From contig JAUTXB010000030.1 in NCBI GenBank assembly GCA_030838245.1, forward strand, positions 1-7,517: a stretch of DNA of 7,517 nucleotides, read 5' to 3'. The DNA comes from Acidimicrobiaceae bacterium. GTDB taxonomy: Bacteria > Actinomycetota > Acidimicrobiia > Acidimicrobiales > RAAP-2. How positions within the stretch are numbered: the stretch's first letter is position 1; every line of letters starts with the position of its first letter. Shown one piece after another: positions 1-5,658 of the stretch. A model generated the notes under the pieces. It did not search any database, was not told where the DNA came from, and worked only from the letters and a program-made list of their open reading frames with translations. Both the position numbers and the translations under genes were made by a program.

Positions 1-513
<513 letters not shown>

Positions 514-520
514 CGAGACG

Positions 521-571
521 GGGCCCTCTCGCCCTCGCGTCAGGCGGACACAGTGCAGACCCGAGAGGCCC
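521..571. repeat. Bulged inverted repeat between lysC and asd
   Basis: GGGCCCTCTCG (521-531) can pair with CGAGAGGCCC (562-571), giving ten base pairs with a single bulged C and a 30-nt loop. It sits between the lysC stop and the asd -10 hexamer, with no T-run after it. It could weaken read-through from lysC, protect the lysC 3' end, or serve as a protein-binding site. The sequence does not tell which. Confidence 0.35.
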
Positions 572-594
572 TGCCACTGGGGGCCGGCCTGCTC

Positions 595-1068
595 CTATTC
601 GAGCTCGAAGGCGGCGTGCAGGGCGCGAACCGCGTCCTCCACCACCTCGGCCCGAACCATGCACGAGATCCTGATCGACGACGTCGAGATCATCTCGATG
701 TTGATGTCGTGGGCGGCCAGCGTCTCGAAGGTCAGGGCGGTTACACCGGGGTGGGTCTTCATGCCCGCGCCGATGAGCGACACCCGGGCGACGTCAGCGT
801 CGGTGACCACCCCGGTCGCCTCCAGCTCGGGGACCAGGCTCTCGGCCACCTGGGTGCTCACGGCCAGGTCGTAGGTGGGGACGGTGAAGGAGATGTCAGT
901 AGTCCCGTGGAGGGACGTGTTCTGCACGATCATGTCCACGTTCACCGATCGGTCGGCCAGGCCCCGAAAGAGACGGGCCGCCGACCCTGGGCGGTCAGGA
1001 ACGCCGGTCACGGTGACCTTGGCCTCGGCCAACTCGTGGGTGATCGCGGTGACAAGGGCCTGTTCCAT
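595..1068 (-). CDS. lysC: Probable internal-start beta subunit of aspartate kinase (157 aa, ACT domains only)
   Basis: In Corynebacterium and Bacillus, lysC also makes a small regulatory beta subunit from an in-frame internal start, giving an alpha2beta2 enzyme. Here Met247 of the long form (ATG at 1068) starts [20 protein letters not shown], which aligns with the Corynebacterium beta N-terminus (MEEAVLTGVATDKSEAKV, from memory). It is preceded, with 8 nt spacing, by GAGGAGGAGG (1077-1086), the best Shine-Dalgarno in the window. The predicted product is both ACT domains and nothing else. The caution is that the purine run also encodes three Glu codons (residues 241-243), so it could be coding chance. 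Confidence 0.6.
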   Translation of the reverse strand: MEQALVTAITHELAEAKVTVTGVPDRPGSAARLFRGLADRSVNVDMIVQNTSLHGTTDISFTVPTYDLAVSTQVAESLVPELEATGVVTDADVARVSLIGAGMKTHPGVTALTFETLAAHDINIEMISTSSIRISCMVRAEVVEDAVRALHAAFELE

Positions 1069-1806
1069 GGATGGATCCTCCTCCTCGACCCAGGTGCCAG
1101 GCTCCCAGGTGAAACTGGAACGGACGTGCAGGGGCACGTGGTGGTTCCGAGCGAATTCGACCGAGCGCAACGCCAGCACCCGGCCGCCGGTGGCGGCGAT
1201 CTCGAGCATCTCCTCGTAACTGATCCGGGCCAGCTTGCGCGCCTTGGGGACGATGCGGGGATCAGCGCTGAACACGCCGGAGACATCGGTATAGATCTCG
1301 CACACGTCGGCCCCCAACGCCGCGGCCAGAGCCACGGCCGTGGTGTCCGACCCGCCCCGGCCGAGCGTGGTCACGTCCCGGTCGGTCGACACCCCTTGGA
1401 ACCCGGCCACCACCGGTACCGCGCCCTGATCGAGGGCGGCCCGCAGGCGGTCACCGCGCACCTCGACGATCTTGGCCCGGCCGTGGGTCGTGTCGGTGAT
1501 GATGCCGGCCTGGCTCCCGGTATAGGAGAAGGCGGAGACGCCCAGGTCCGCAAGCGCCATGCACAGGAGGGACATCGAGATGCGCTCGCCCGAGCTGAGC
1601 AGCATGTCGAGCTCCCGGGGGGGCCTCGAGTTGCTGACGTCGCCGGCCAGGCGGACCAGGTCGTCGGTGGTCTTGCCCATGGCGCTGACCACCACAGCCA
1701 CGTCATCACCGGACCGGCGCGTCCGGGCCACGTGATCGGCGACGGCACGGATCCGATCGGCATCGCCGACCGAGCTCCCTCCGAATTTCTGCACGACCAA
1801 AGGCAT
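595..1806 (-). CDS. lysC: Aspartate kinase (aspartokinase), alpha subunit
   Basis: This enzyme phosphorylates L-aspartate with ATP to 4-phospho-L-aspartate, the committed and feedback-controlled step of the aspartate family pathway. The 403-residue product matches the usual length of the actinobacterial enzyme (about 405-425). The kinase domain shows [14 protein letters not shown] (7-20), the SSGERIS substrate loop (71-77), GSQAGIITD (97-105), [12 protein letters not shown] (146-157) and [13 protein letters not shown] (172-184). Two ACT domains follow at about residues 262-330 and 340-403. The loop [12 protein letters not shown] (296-307) corresponds to the inhibitor-binding segment of ACT1, where Corynebacterium has feedback-resistance sites; it looks about two residues shorter than I recall for that enzyme. 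The ATG at 1806 fits the family N-terminus ([10 protein letters not shown]). No Shine-Dalgarno is seen, but TAGCCT lies 8 nt upstream. Confidence 0.97.
   Translation of the reverse strand: MPLVVQKFGGSSVGDADRIRAVADHVARTRRSGDDVAVVVSAMGKTTDDLVRLAGDVSNSRPPRELDMLLSSGERISMSLLCMALADLGVSAFSYTGSQAGIITDTTHGRAKIVEVRGDRLRAALDQGAVPVVAGFQGVSTDRDVTTLGRGGSDTTAVALAAALGADVCEIYTDVSGVFSADPRIVPKARKLARISYEEMLEIAATGGRVLALRSVEFARNHHVPLHVRSSFTWEPGTWVEEEDPSMEQALVTAITHELAEAKVTVTGVPDRPGSAARLFRGLADRSVNVDMIVQNTSLHGTTDISFTVPTYDLAVSTQVAESLVPELEATGVVTDADVARVSLIGAGMKTHPGVTALTFETLAAHDINIEMISTSSIRISCMVRAEVVEDAVRALHAAFELE
1077..1086 (-). promoter_or_regulatory. Strong internal Shine-Dalgarno in lysC
   Basis: GAGGAGGAGG on the minus strand is complementary to the 16S anti-SD and lies 8 nt before the in-frame ATG at 1068. 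Its position between the kinase and ACT domains is what would be expected for translation of a separate beta subunit. Confidence 0.55.
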
Positions 1807-1814
1807 GGCCCGCC

Positions 1815-1820
1815 AGGCTA
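1815..1820 (-). promoter_or_regulatory. Predicted -10 hexamer (TAGCCT) for lysC, leaderless-type
   Basis: TAGCCT on the minus strand fits TANNNT, and its last base is 9 nt before the lysC ATG. The intervening GGCGGGCC is not a convincing Shine-Dalgarno. A transcript starting at or 1-2 nt before the ATG is predicted. Confidence 0.45.
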
Positions 1821-1885
1821 CTGCGGTCGCTTCGGGTGTCGTCCCTGGGTGTCGGCGACGAGTCCTAATCCGCGGGCGTGATCGA

Positions 1886-1977
1886 TGGTGGTCAGGAAGC
1901 GGCAGGGGCAGCTGTCATGACCCGGCCTGGGTGGTGGTCAGGAAGCCGCCCGGCCGAGAGTCAGGACGCAGCCTGGG
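1886..1977. repeat. Imperfect 46-bp tandem duplication over the binding-protein gene 3' end
   Basis: Copy 1886-1931 and copy 1932-1977 match at 35 of 46 positions by my hand alignment. The first 15 bases (TGGTGGTCAGGAAGC) are identical, and both copies end in GCCTGGG. The second copy contains the TGA stop of the substrate-binding protein (1961-1963). The first copy carries the same TGA at the equivalent place (1915-1917), outside the gene. It reads as an old duplication of the gene's tail into the spacer before lysC. Confidence 0.6.
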
Positions 1978-3175
1978 TGGTCGCCGGCACCGTCGAAGTC
2001 AGGGGAAAGTCGGCCGCTTGTGCCCAGGCGGGATCGACCGTGTAGTTGCCGCCCGCATCGATGTCGAGCATGACCACCGGCGTATTGGCCCGGTTCCCGG
2101 TCTTCGGCTGGATGGTGATGGTGCCGGTGATGCCTGGGTAGGCCGAGGTGTGTACGAGCTTGGACTGCACGGCAGCCTGGTTCCAGCCGCCGGCGTCCTT
2201 GACCGCCTGGGCCAGGATCTCCACCGAGTCATAGGTGAACGTGCCCCACGTCCCCGGGGCGGCTTGGTAGGCGCTCTGGTAGTTGGCGACGTACTGGGTT
2301 GCGCCGGCGAATTCTTGCGCCGAGGGAACCCCGCTGTTCAGGCATTTCTGGGCCACCGGAACGGTGGCGTTGGAGACGAAGTCGGGGCCCTGGGCGGCTA
2401 GGTCGACAAAGCAGGTGCCTCCGACGTTCTTCTGGGAGGCCTGGAGGGCGATCAGTCCGGCCTCTTTCCCGTAGGCGGCGATGTAGAGCAGGTCGGGCTT
2501 GGCCGCCGCCGCGGCCGACACTGCCTTGGAGAAGTTGGTCTGCCCCTCTTTGATCGATTGGACGGTCACCGGAGCGTGGCCGTCGGCAGTCAGCAGGCGG
2601 CCGAGGGACTTGGCGATCCCCGACGTGTACGTCGAGGTGTCGTAGATGACGGCCACCCGGGTGGCGTGGAGGACCTGGGTGATCTCCTTGGCCTCCACCG
2701 GTGCGACCTGGACGTCCATCGGCTGGGTGGTGGCCCCGAATCCCTGGGTGGGCGCAGCACTGGTCAGCCGCACGATGGAGATCCCGGCCGACTTGTAGAC
2801 AGGCAGGTTGGCCACTCCGACCGAGGAGTTGAACGGCCCCACCACTCCGAAGACGTGCTGGCCGATGACCTTCTTGGCCACGGTCACGCCGGTGGAAGCA
2901 GTGGCCTTGTCGTCCGCCTTGACCAGCTTGAGCTGCACGCCGTCTACCCCGCCGGCCGCGTTGATCTGGTTCGCCGCCAGCTCAGCCCCCCGGTACATGT
3001 CGATCCCGGTGGATGACTGCGACCCGGTCAGCGGAGCATCGACGGCGATCAGCCCGGGCGTGAACTTTCCCTTTGCCGGTGCTGCCGACACCGGAGACAC
3101 CCCGACGGCTGTCACGATCAGGGCGGAACTCACCAACATGACCGGCAGCGATATGACACGGGATGGGCGGCGCAT
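1961..3175 (-). CDS. Exported ABC transporter substrate-binding protein, branched-chain amino acid (LivJ/LivK, periplasmic-binding type I) family
   Basis: The 404-residue product binds a small solute outside the membrane and would hand it to an ABC permease; an amino acid is likely but the ligand is not readable. Residues 1-31 form a Sec signal peptide: RR near the start, a hydrophobic stretch from about 8 to 26, and a VSA site with cleavage after A31. The mature part shows family landmarks: DAPLTGSQSSTGIDMYRGAELA (46-67), INAAGGVDGVQLKLVKADDK (71-90), FGVVGPFNSSVGVANLPVY (109-127), VAVIYDTSTYTSGIAKSLG (174-192) and a C-terminal TYDSVEILAQAVKDAGG (314-330). C255 and C278 may form a disulfide. 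There is no lipobox cysteine, unusual for a binding protein in a Gram-positive lineage. No permease or ATPase genes lie nearby, so it is an orphan component here. The start is supported by the signal peptide and a TAGAGT hexamer 7 nt upstream. Confidence 0.92.
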   Translation of the reverse strand: MRRPSRVISLPVMLVSSALIVTAVGVSPVSAAPAKGKFTPGLIAVDAPLTGSQSSTGIDMYRGAELAANQINAAGGVDGVQLKLVKADDKATASTGVTVAKKVIGQHVFGVVGPFNSSVGVANLPVYKSAGISIVRLTSAAPTQGFGATTQPMDVQVAPVEAKEITQVLHATRVAVIYDTSTYTSGIAKSLGRLLTADGHAPVTVQSIKEGQTNFSKAVSAAAAAKPDLLYIAAYGKEAGLIALQASQKNVGGTCFVDLAAQGPDFVSNATVPVAQKCLNSGVPSAQEFAGATQYVANYQSAYQAAPGTWGTFTYDSVEILAQAVKDAGGWNQAAVQSKLVHTSAYPGITGTITIQPKTGNRANTPVVMLDIDAGGNYTVDPAWAQAADFPLTSTVPATTQAAS

Positions 3176-3177
3176 CC

Positions 3178-3194
3178 AGCGGACTCTAGCGGAC
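3178..3194. repeat. Direct repeat AGCGGAC x2 in the divergent promoter region
   Basis: AGCGGAC occurs at 3178-3184 and again at 3188-3194, 10 bp apart, which places both copies on the same helix face. They overlap the -10 hexamer of the binding-protein gene. This is a possible operator, but the short length means chance is not excluded. Confidence 0.3.
3183..3188 (-). promoter_or_regulatory. Predicted -10 hexamer (TAGAGT) for the substrate-binding protein gene
   Basis: TAGAGT on the minus strand fits TANNNT and ends 8 nt before the ATG at 3175. The seven bases between (CCGCTGG) contain no Shine-Dalgarno, so a leaderless mRNA is predicted. Confidence 0.5.
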
Positions 3195-3197
3195 GGC

Positions 3198-3203
3198 TAC
3201 CCT
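3198..3203 (+). promoter_or_regulatory. Predicted -10 hexamer (TACCCT) for the first cyclophilin gene
   Basis: TACCCT fits TANNNT and its last base is 9 nt before the GTG start at 3212. GACAGACC between them is not a Shine-Dalgarno. This hexamer and the opposite-facing one at 3183-3188 are only 9 bp apart, so polymerases at the two promoters would overlap. Confidence 0.45.
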
Positions 3204-3211
3204 GACAGACC

Positions 3212-4033
3212 GTGTCTACCGAGAAGCGACAACGTCAAAAAGCCGGCCGCGACGCGCGGAGAGCGGCGGCGGCGAGGGCAAAGAAGCGCAAACAACTGAT
3301 CCGACGCACGATCATCGTGGTCGTCGCCCTGGGCGTCATCATCGGGATCTCGGTCCTGGTGACCAGCGGCGGGGGCTCGAAGAAACCCTCCACCGCGGCG
3401 ACCACCACGCCGACCACCGCGGCCGCGGCCAGCGCCCAACTCACGGCCGACAAGGTGGCCGCGGCGGCCGGGTGCCCGAGCAGCCCGAGCGCCAAGTTGA
3501 CCAAGCCGTCGTGGAAGACGGCGCCGCCCATGACCATCGACACGTCGAAGACGTATACGGCCACCATCAAGACCGACGTCGGCAGCTTCGTGGTGACCCT
3601 GGACGCCACTACCACCCCGGCGACGGTCAACAACTTCGTCTTCCTGGCCCAACAGAAGTTCTACGACTGCGTGACCTTCCATCGGGTCATCCCCCAGTTC
3701 ATGGACCAGACCGGTGATCCCACCGGTACCGGCACTGGTGGTCCCGGCTACCAGTTCGCCGACGAGCTGCCCGCGAAGGCCAGCCCGCAGTACCCGATCG
3801 GATCGGTGGCCATGGCCAACTCGGGTCCCAACACCAACGGCAGCCAGTTCTTCGTAGTGGCCGGATCGCAGGGTGAGTCCCTGCCTCCCAACTACTCGTT
3901 GTTCGGGCACGTCACCTCGGGAATGAGCGTGGTCGACAAGATCAACGCCGATGGCAATCCGAATGCGAACGCCAACGGCGTTCCGCCCAAGGTCACCCAC
4001 CGGATCCTCTCGGTGACCATCGCCACGGCGTAG
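3212..4033 (+). CDS. Membrane-anchored extracytoplasmic cyclophilin-type peptidyl-prolyl cis-trans isomerase
   Basis: Cyclophilins catalyse cis-trans isomerisation of Xaa-Pro bonds and assist protein folding; this one would act outside the membrane. Residues 1-32 are very basic and cytosolic. Residues 33-50 (TIIVVVALGVIIGISVLV) form one membrane segment. A Gly/Ser/Thr/Ala/Pro linker runs from about 52 to 75, and the catalytic domain from about 107 to 272. Catalytic landmarks are FHRVIPQFMDQ (156-166), with R158, F163 and Q166 matching human CypA R55, F60 and Q63, and NTNGSQFF (207-214). The segment LPPNYSLFG (224-232) lacks the tryptophan that human cyclophilin A uses to bind cyclosporin. C88 and C153 are the only cysteines and could pair outside the cell. 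The GTG at 3212 is chosen because it yields the basic N-terminus, with TACCCT at the expected leaderless distance. A close paralogue follows 110 bp downstream. Confidence 0.95.
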   Translation: MSTEKRQRQKAGRDARRAAAARAKKRKQLIRRTIIVVVALGVIIGISVLVTSGGGSKKPSTAATTTPTTAAAASAQLTADKVAAAAGCPSSPSAKLTKPSWKTAPPMTIDTSKTYTATIKTDVGSFVVTLDATTTPATVNNFVFLAQQKFYDCVTFHRVIPQFMDQTGDPTGTGTGGPGYQFADELPAKASPQYPIGSVAMANSGPNTNGSQFFVVAGSQGESLPPNYSLFGHVTSGMSVVDKINADGNPNANANGVPPKVTHRILSVTIATA

Positions 4034-4067
4034 ACCTCCCGGCCAGTCCAGTTCCGAGATTCCGGAC

Positions 4068-4129
4068 GCCCGACAGACAGCCCGACATCCCGCAAGTCCG
4101 ACAGAACAGCCCGACAGCAAGCCCGATAG
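4068..4129. repeat. Five-copy GCCCGACA-type short repeat array between the cyclophilin genes
   Basis: Copies start at 4068, 4080, 4096, 4109 and 4121: GCCCGACAG, GCCCGACAT, GTCCGACAG, GCCCGACAG and GCCCGATAG. Spacings are 12, 16, 13 and 12 bp. The array fills most of the spacer and ends just before the Shine-Dalgarno of the second gene. It may be a binding array for a regulator or a decayed simple repeat. No matching inverted copies were seen, so a hairpin terminator is unlikely. Confidence 0.6.
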
Positions 4130-4130
4130 A

Positions 4131-4138
4131 AAGCGAGG
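4131..4138 (+). promoter_or_regulatory. Shine-Dalgarno of the second cyclophilin gene
   Basis: AAGCGAGG ends 5 nt before the ATG at 4144. No TANNNT hexamer sits at the leaderless distance, so this gene is probably translated from an mRNA with a 5' leader, most simply by read-through from the first cyclophilin gene. Confidence 0.45.
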
Positions 4139-4143
4139 CCATC

Positions 4144-4698
4144 ATGGCTCCCGAGATTCCCGCCGCAGACGGATCCAGCCCCAAGACCCAACGATTCGAC
4201 GGGCCGCCCCCCATGGTGATCGATCCGGCCAAGCGCTACACGGCCGAGATGGTGACCAGCAAGGGGACCATGACCATTTCCCTCGATCCGATTGCCGCCC
4301 CGAAGACGGTCAACAATTTTGTCTTCTTGGCCCGCTACCACTACTTCGAGGGGATCACGTTCCACCGCATCATCCCCGGGTTCGTCCTGCAGGGCGGCGA
4401 CCCTGAGGGCACCGGTCGCGGCGGTCCGGGATACCGGTTCGAGGACGAGCTGCCCAAGCCCGGTCGCTACGAGATCGGCTCCTTGGCCATGGCCAACGCC
4501 GGACCGGACACGAACGGCAGCCAGTTCTTCGTCATCAGCGGACCCGACGGCGCCGCCCTGCCGCCGAGCTACTCGCTGTTCGGCAAGGTCATCAAGGGCC
4601 TCGAGGTGATCCCGGCGATCGAAGCCATCGGCAGCAGGTCGGGAACTCCGTCGGAGAAGGTGACCATCGAGTCGGTCACCGTCACCGAAGCGGACTGA
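4144..4698 (+). CDS. Cytosolic cyclophilin-type peptidyl-prolyl cis-trans isomerase (paralogue of the upstream gene)
   Basis: This 184-residue protein is a second cyclophilin with no signal peptide or membrane segment, so it should work in the cytosol. The first 20 or so residues are a short polar extension, and the domain then follows the upstream protein closely: PPPMVIDPAKRYTAEM (21-36), TVNNFVFLARYHYF (55-68), FHRIIPGFVLQGGDPEGTG (73-91), GGPGYRFEDELP (93-104), MANAGPDTNGSQFF (116-129) and LPPSYSLFGKV (139-149). R75, F80 and Q83 match the human CypA catalytic residues R55, F60 and Q63. The GGD after Q83 is the more usual form, whereas the upstream protein has TGD. It contains no cysteine, unlike the extracytoplasmic paralogue. 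The pair probably arose by tandem duplication with later gain or loss of the membrane anchor. Confidence 0.95.
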   Translation: MAPEIPAADGSSPKTQRFDGPPPMVIDPAKRYTAEMVTSKGTMTISLDPIAAPKTVNNFVFLARYHYFEGITFHRIIPGFVLQGGDPEGTGRGGPGYRFEDELPKPGRYEIGSLAMANAGPDTNGSQFFVISGPDGAALPPSYSLFGKVIKGLEVIPAIEAIGSRSGTPSEKVTIESVTVTEAD

Positions 4699-4705
4699 AC
4701 GGTCC

Positions 4706-4728
4706 CGGCTGGCGGCTGGCGGCTGGCG
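4706..4728. repeat. Triple 7-bp tandem repeat CGGCTGG in a convergent gap
   Basis: CGGCTGG occurs three times head to tail (4706-4712, 4713-4719, 4720-4726), followed by CG. It lies in the 42-bp gap between two convergent genes. The repeat has no complementary arm, so I do not call a terminator. Confidence 0.5.
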
Positions 4729-4740
4729 CCGAGAGAGCCT

Positions 4741-5433
4741 CTACCGGGGCAGGGCGTCCAACCCGGCCGTCGAGCGGGCGCCGTCCACGTAGACGATCAC
4801 CGATCCCTCGCCGGCAGTCCGCCAGGATCCGTCAGGCTCACGAAGGAGGGCGGTGCGCTCCTGGATGCCGGCCACTGGGAGGCCGGGAGGCGCCAGGACC
4901 ACCGACCGGTGCAGCTTCTCGCCGTGGGCGTCCTCATGGGTATCCCCGAAATGGGGCACCACGGCCAGCCGCTGGAGGAGGCCCAAGCCCAACGTCAGCC
5001 CACCGCCTCGAGCATCGACCATGGGGTCGGTCAGGGCCATGGCCGCCTCCGCCGTGCCGGCGATGACAGCGCCGGCGTTCCAGGCATCGAGCAGGGCGTC
5101 CCACACGGCCGAGCCCTTCAGCACGGATCGCAGGTGCATCGGCGACCCCCCGCTCAGGTAGACGAACCGGGCCTTTCGCATTACTGCGGCCATGCCGGCG
5201 TCTTCGGCATCGGGGCGGGCCAGCACCATCAGCCCCTCGACGTGGGCGCCCATCCCCTCGAACCACTCGCCCGCCCGAGCCACCGAGCGTTCGGGGTGCT
5301 CGTAGGCGGCAGCGGTGGGAAGGACCAGGACCTGGTCCCCCTCAGAGCGAGCGAGCAGCTCGCTGTCGAACGAACAGCCGGCTTGCCATTCTCCGCCGCC
5401 GACCAATGCCACGAGACCAGGTGCTTCACTCAT
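4741..5433 (-). CDS. S51 peptidase / cyanophycinase-like (class I glutamine amidotransferase fold) protein, nucleophile apparently lost
   Basis: The 230-residue product resembles the S51 family (PepE dipeptidase, cyanophycinase), cytosolic proteins with a Ser-His-Glu/Asp active site. Landmarks, numbered from the ATG at 5433, are VALVGGGEW (8-16), VLVLPTAAAYEHP (35-47), the FVYLSGGSPMHLRSVL strand-turn (90-105) and VIAGTAEAAMALTDPMVD (123-140). In active relatives the last motif reads approximately GTSAGA or GSSAGAM with Ser as nucleophile; here the aligned residue is A128, followed by E129. H161 in VVPHFGD is the likely counterpart of the catalytic His. A His/acid-rich stretch follows (H161, D164, H166, D168, H170, H175). 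It may be a non-catalytic binding protein, or the active site may be built differently. A GTG at 5454 would add seven residues, but ATG 5433 starts right before the first beta strand and has TACAGT 7 nt upstream. The substrate is unknown. Confidence 0.8.
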   Translation of the reverse strand: MSEAPGLVALVGGGEWQAGCSFDSELLARSEGDQVLVLPTAAAYEHPERSVARAGEWFEGMGAHVEGLMVLARPDAEDAGMAAVMRKARFVYLSGGSPMHLRSVLKGSAVWDALLDAWNAGAVIAGTAEAAMALTDPMVDARGGGLTLGLGLLQRLAVVPHFGDTHEDAHGEKLHRSVVLAPPGLPVAGIQERTALLREPDGSWRTAGEGSVIVYVDGARSTAGLDALPR

Positions 5434-5440
5434 GCGGGTC

Positions 5441-5446
5441 ACTGTA
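5441..5446 (-). promoter_or_regulatory. Predicted -10 hexamer (TACAGT) that favours the 5433 start of the S51-like gene
   Basis: TACAGT on the minus strand fits TANNNT and ends 8 nt before ATG 5433. A transcript starting there would exclude the upstream GTG at 5454, so it supports the shorter protein. GACCCGC between hexamer and start is not a Shine-Dalgarno. Confidence 0.5.
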
Positions 5447-5481
5447 GGTGGCACACGGAAGCCCGATCATTTCGACCGCTC

Positions 5482-5551
5482 CCCCGTCACCTCCCCGTCA
5501 CCTCCCCCGCCCTCGACCGCCAACTCCGCCCCGCCACAGACCAACTCCGCC
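5482..5551. repeat. C-rich short repeats in the S51-like/hbd divergent gap
   Basis: CCCCGTCACCT is repeated head to tail at 5482-5492 and 5493-5503 and begins a third time at 5504. Farther on, CCAACTCCGCC occurs at 5520-5530 and 5541-5551. The strand is strongly C-rich here. No convincing ORF is seen in the 5434-5658 gap on either strand; the only other signals are the two divergent -10 hexamers at its ends. Confidence 0.5.
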
Positions 5552-5644
5552 GCCGCCAGAGAGCAGAAACGGCCTCCGAACAGGCTCGATGAGCAGGCGG
5601 GACAGGCCGATCGGGAGCACAGGGCAAAGGCCGCTACTGACCAG

Positions 5645-5650
5645 TAACAT
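5645..5650 (+). promoter_or_regulatory. Predicted -10 hexamer (TAACAT) for hbd, leaderless-type
   Basis: TAACAT fits TANNNT, and its last base is 9 nt before the ATG at 5659. GGCAACCC between them has no Shine-Dalgarno. An out-of-frame ATG at 5649 lies inside and just after the hexamer, and would be excluded from a transcript that starts at the real ATG. Confidence 0.5.
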
Positions 5651-5658
5651 GGCAACCC

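Noticed and set aside
4068..4129. CRISPR-like array
   Set aside because: Repeats are only 8-9 bp with 3-8 bp between them, far below CRISPR repeat and spacer lengths, and no cas genes are present.
4706..4728. CGGCTGG triple repeat as a bidirectional terminator between convergent genes
   Set aside because: The repeat is direct, not inverted, so it cannot fold on itself; it is most simply a slippage product.
5434..5454. Upstream GTG start adding seven residues (MPPTVTR) to the S51-like protein
   Set aside because: No Shine-Dalgarno and no -10 hexamer at a suitable distance; the TACAGT hexamer lies between it and the ATG at 5433, so the predicted transcript begins after it.
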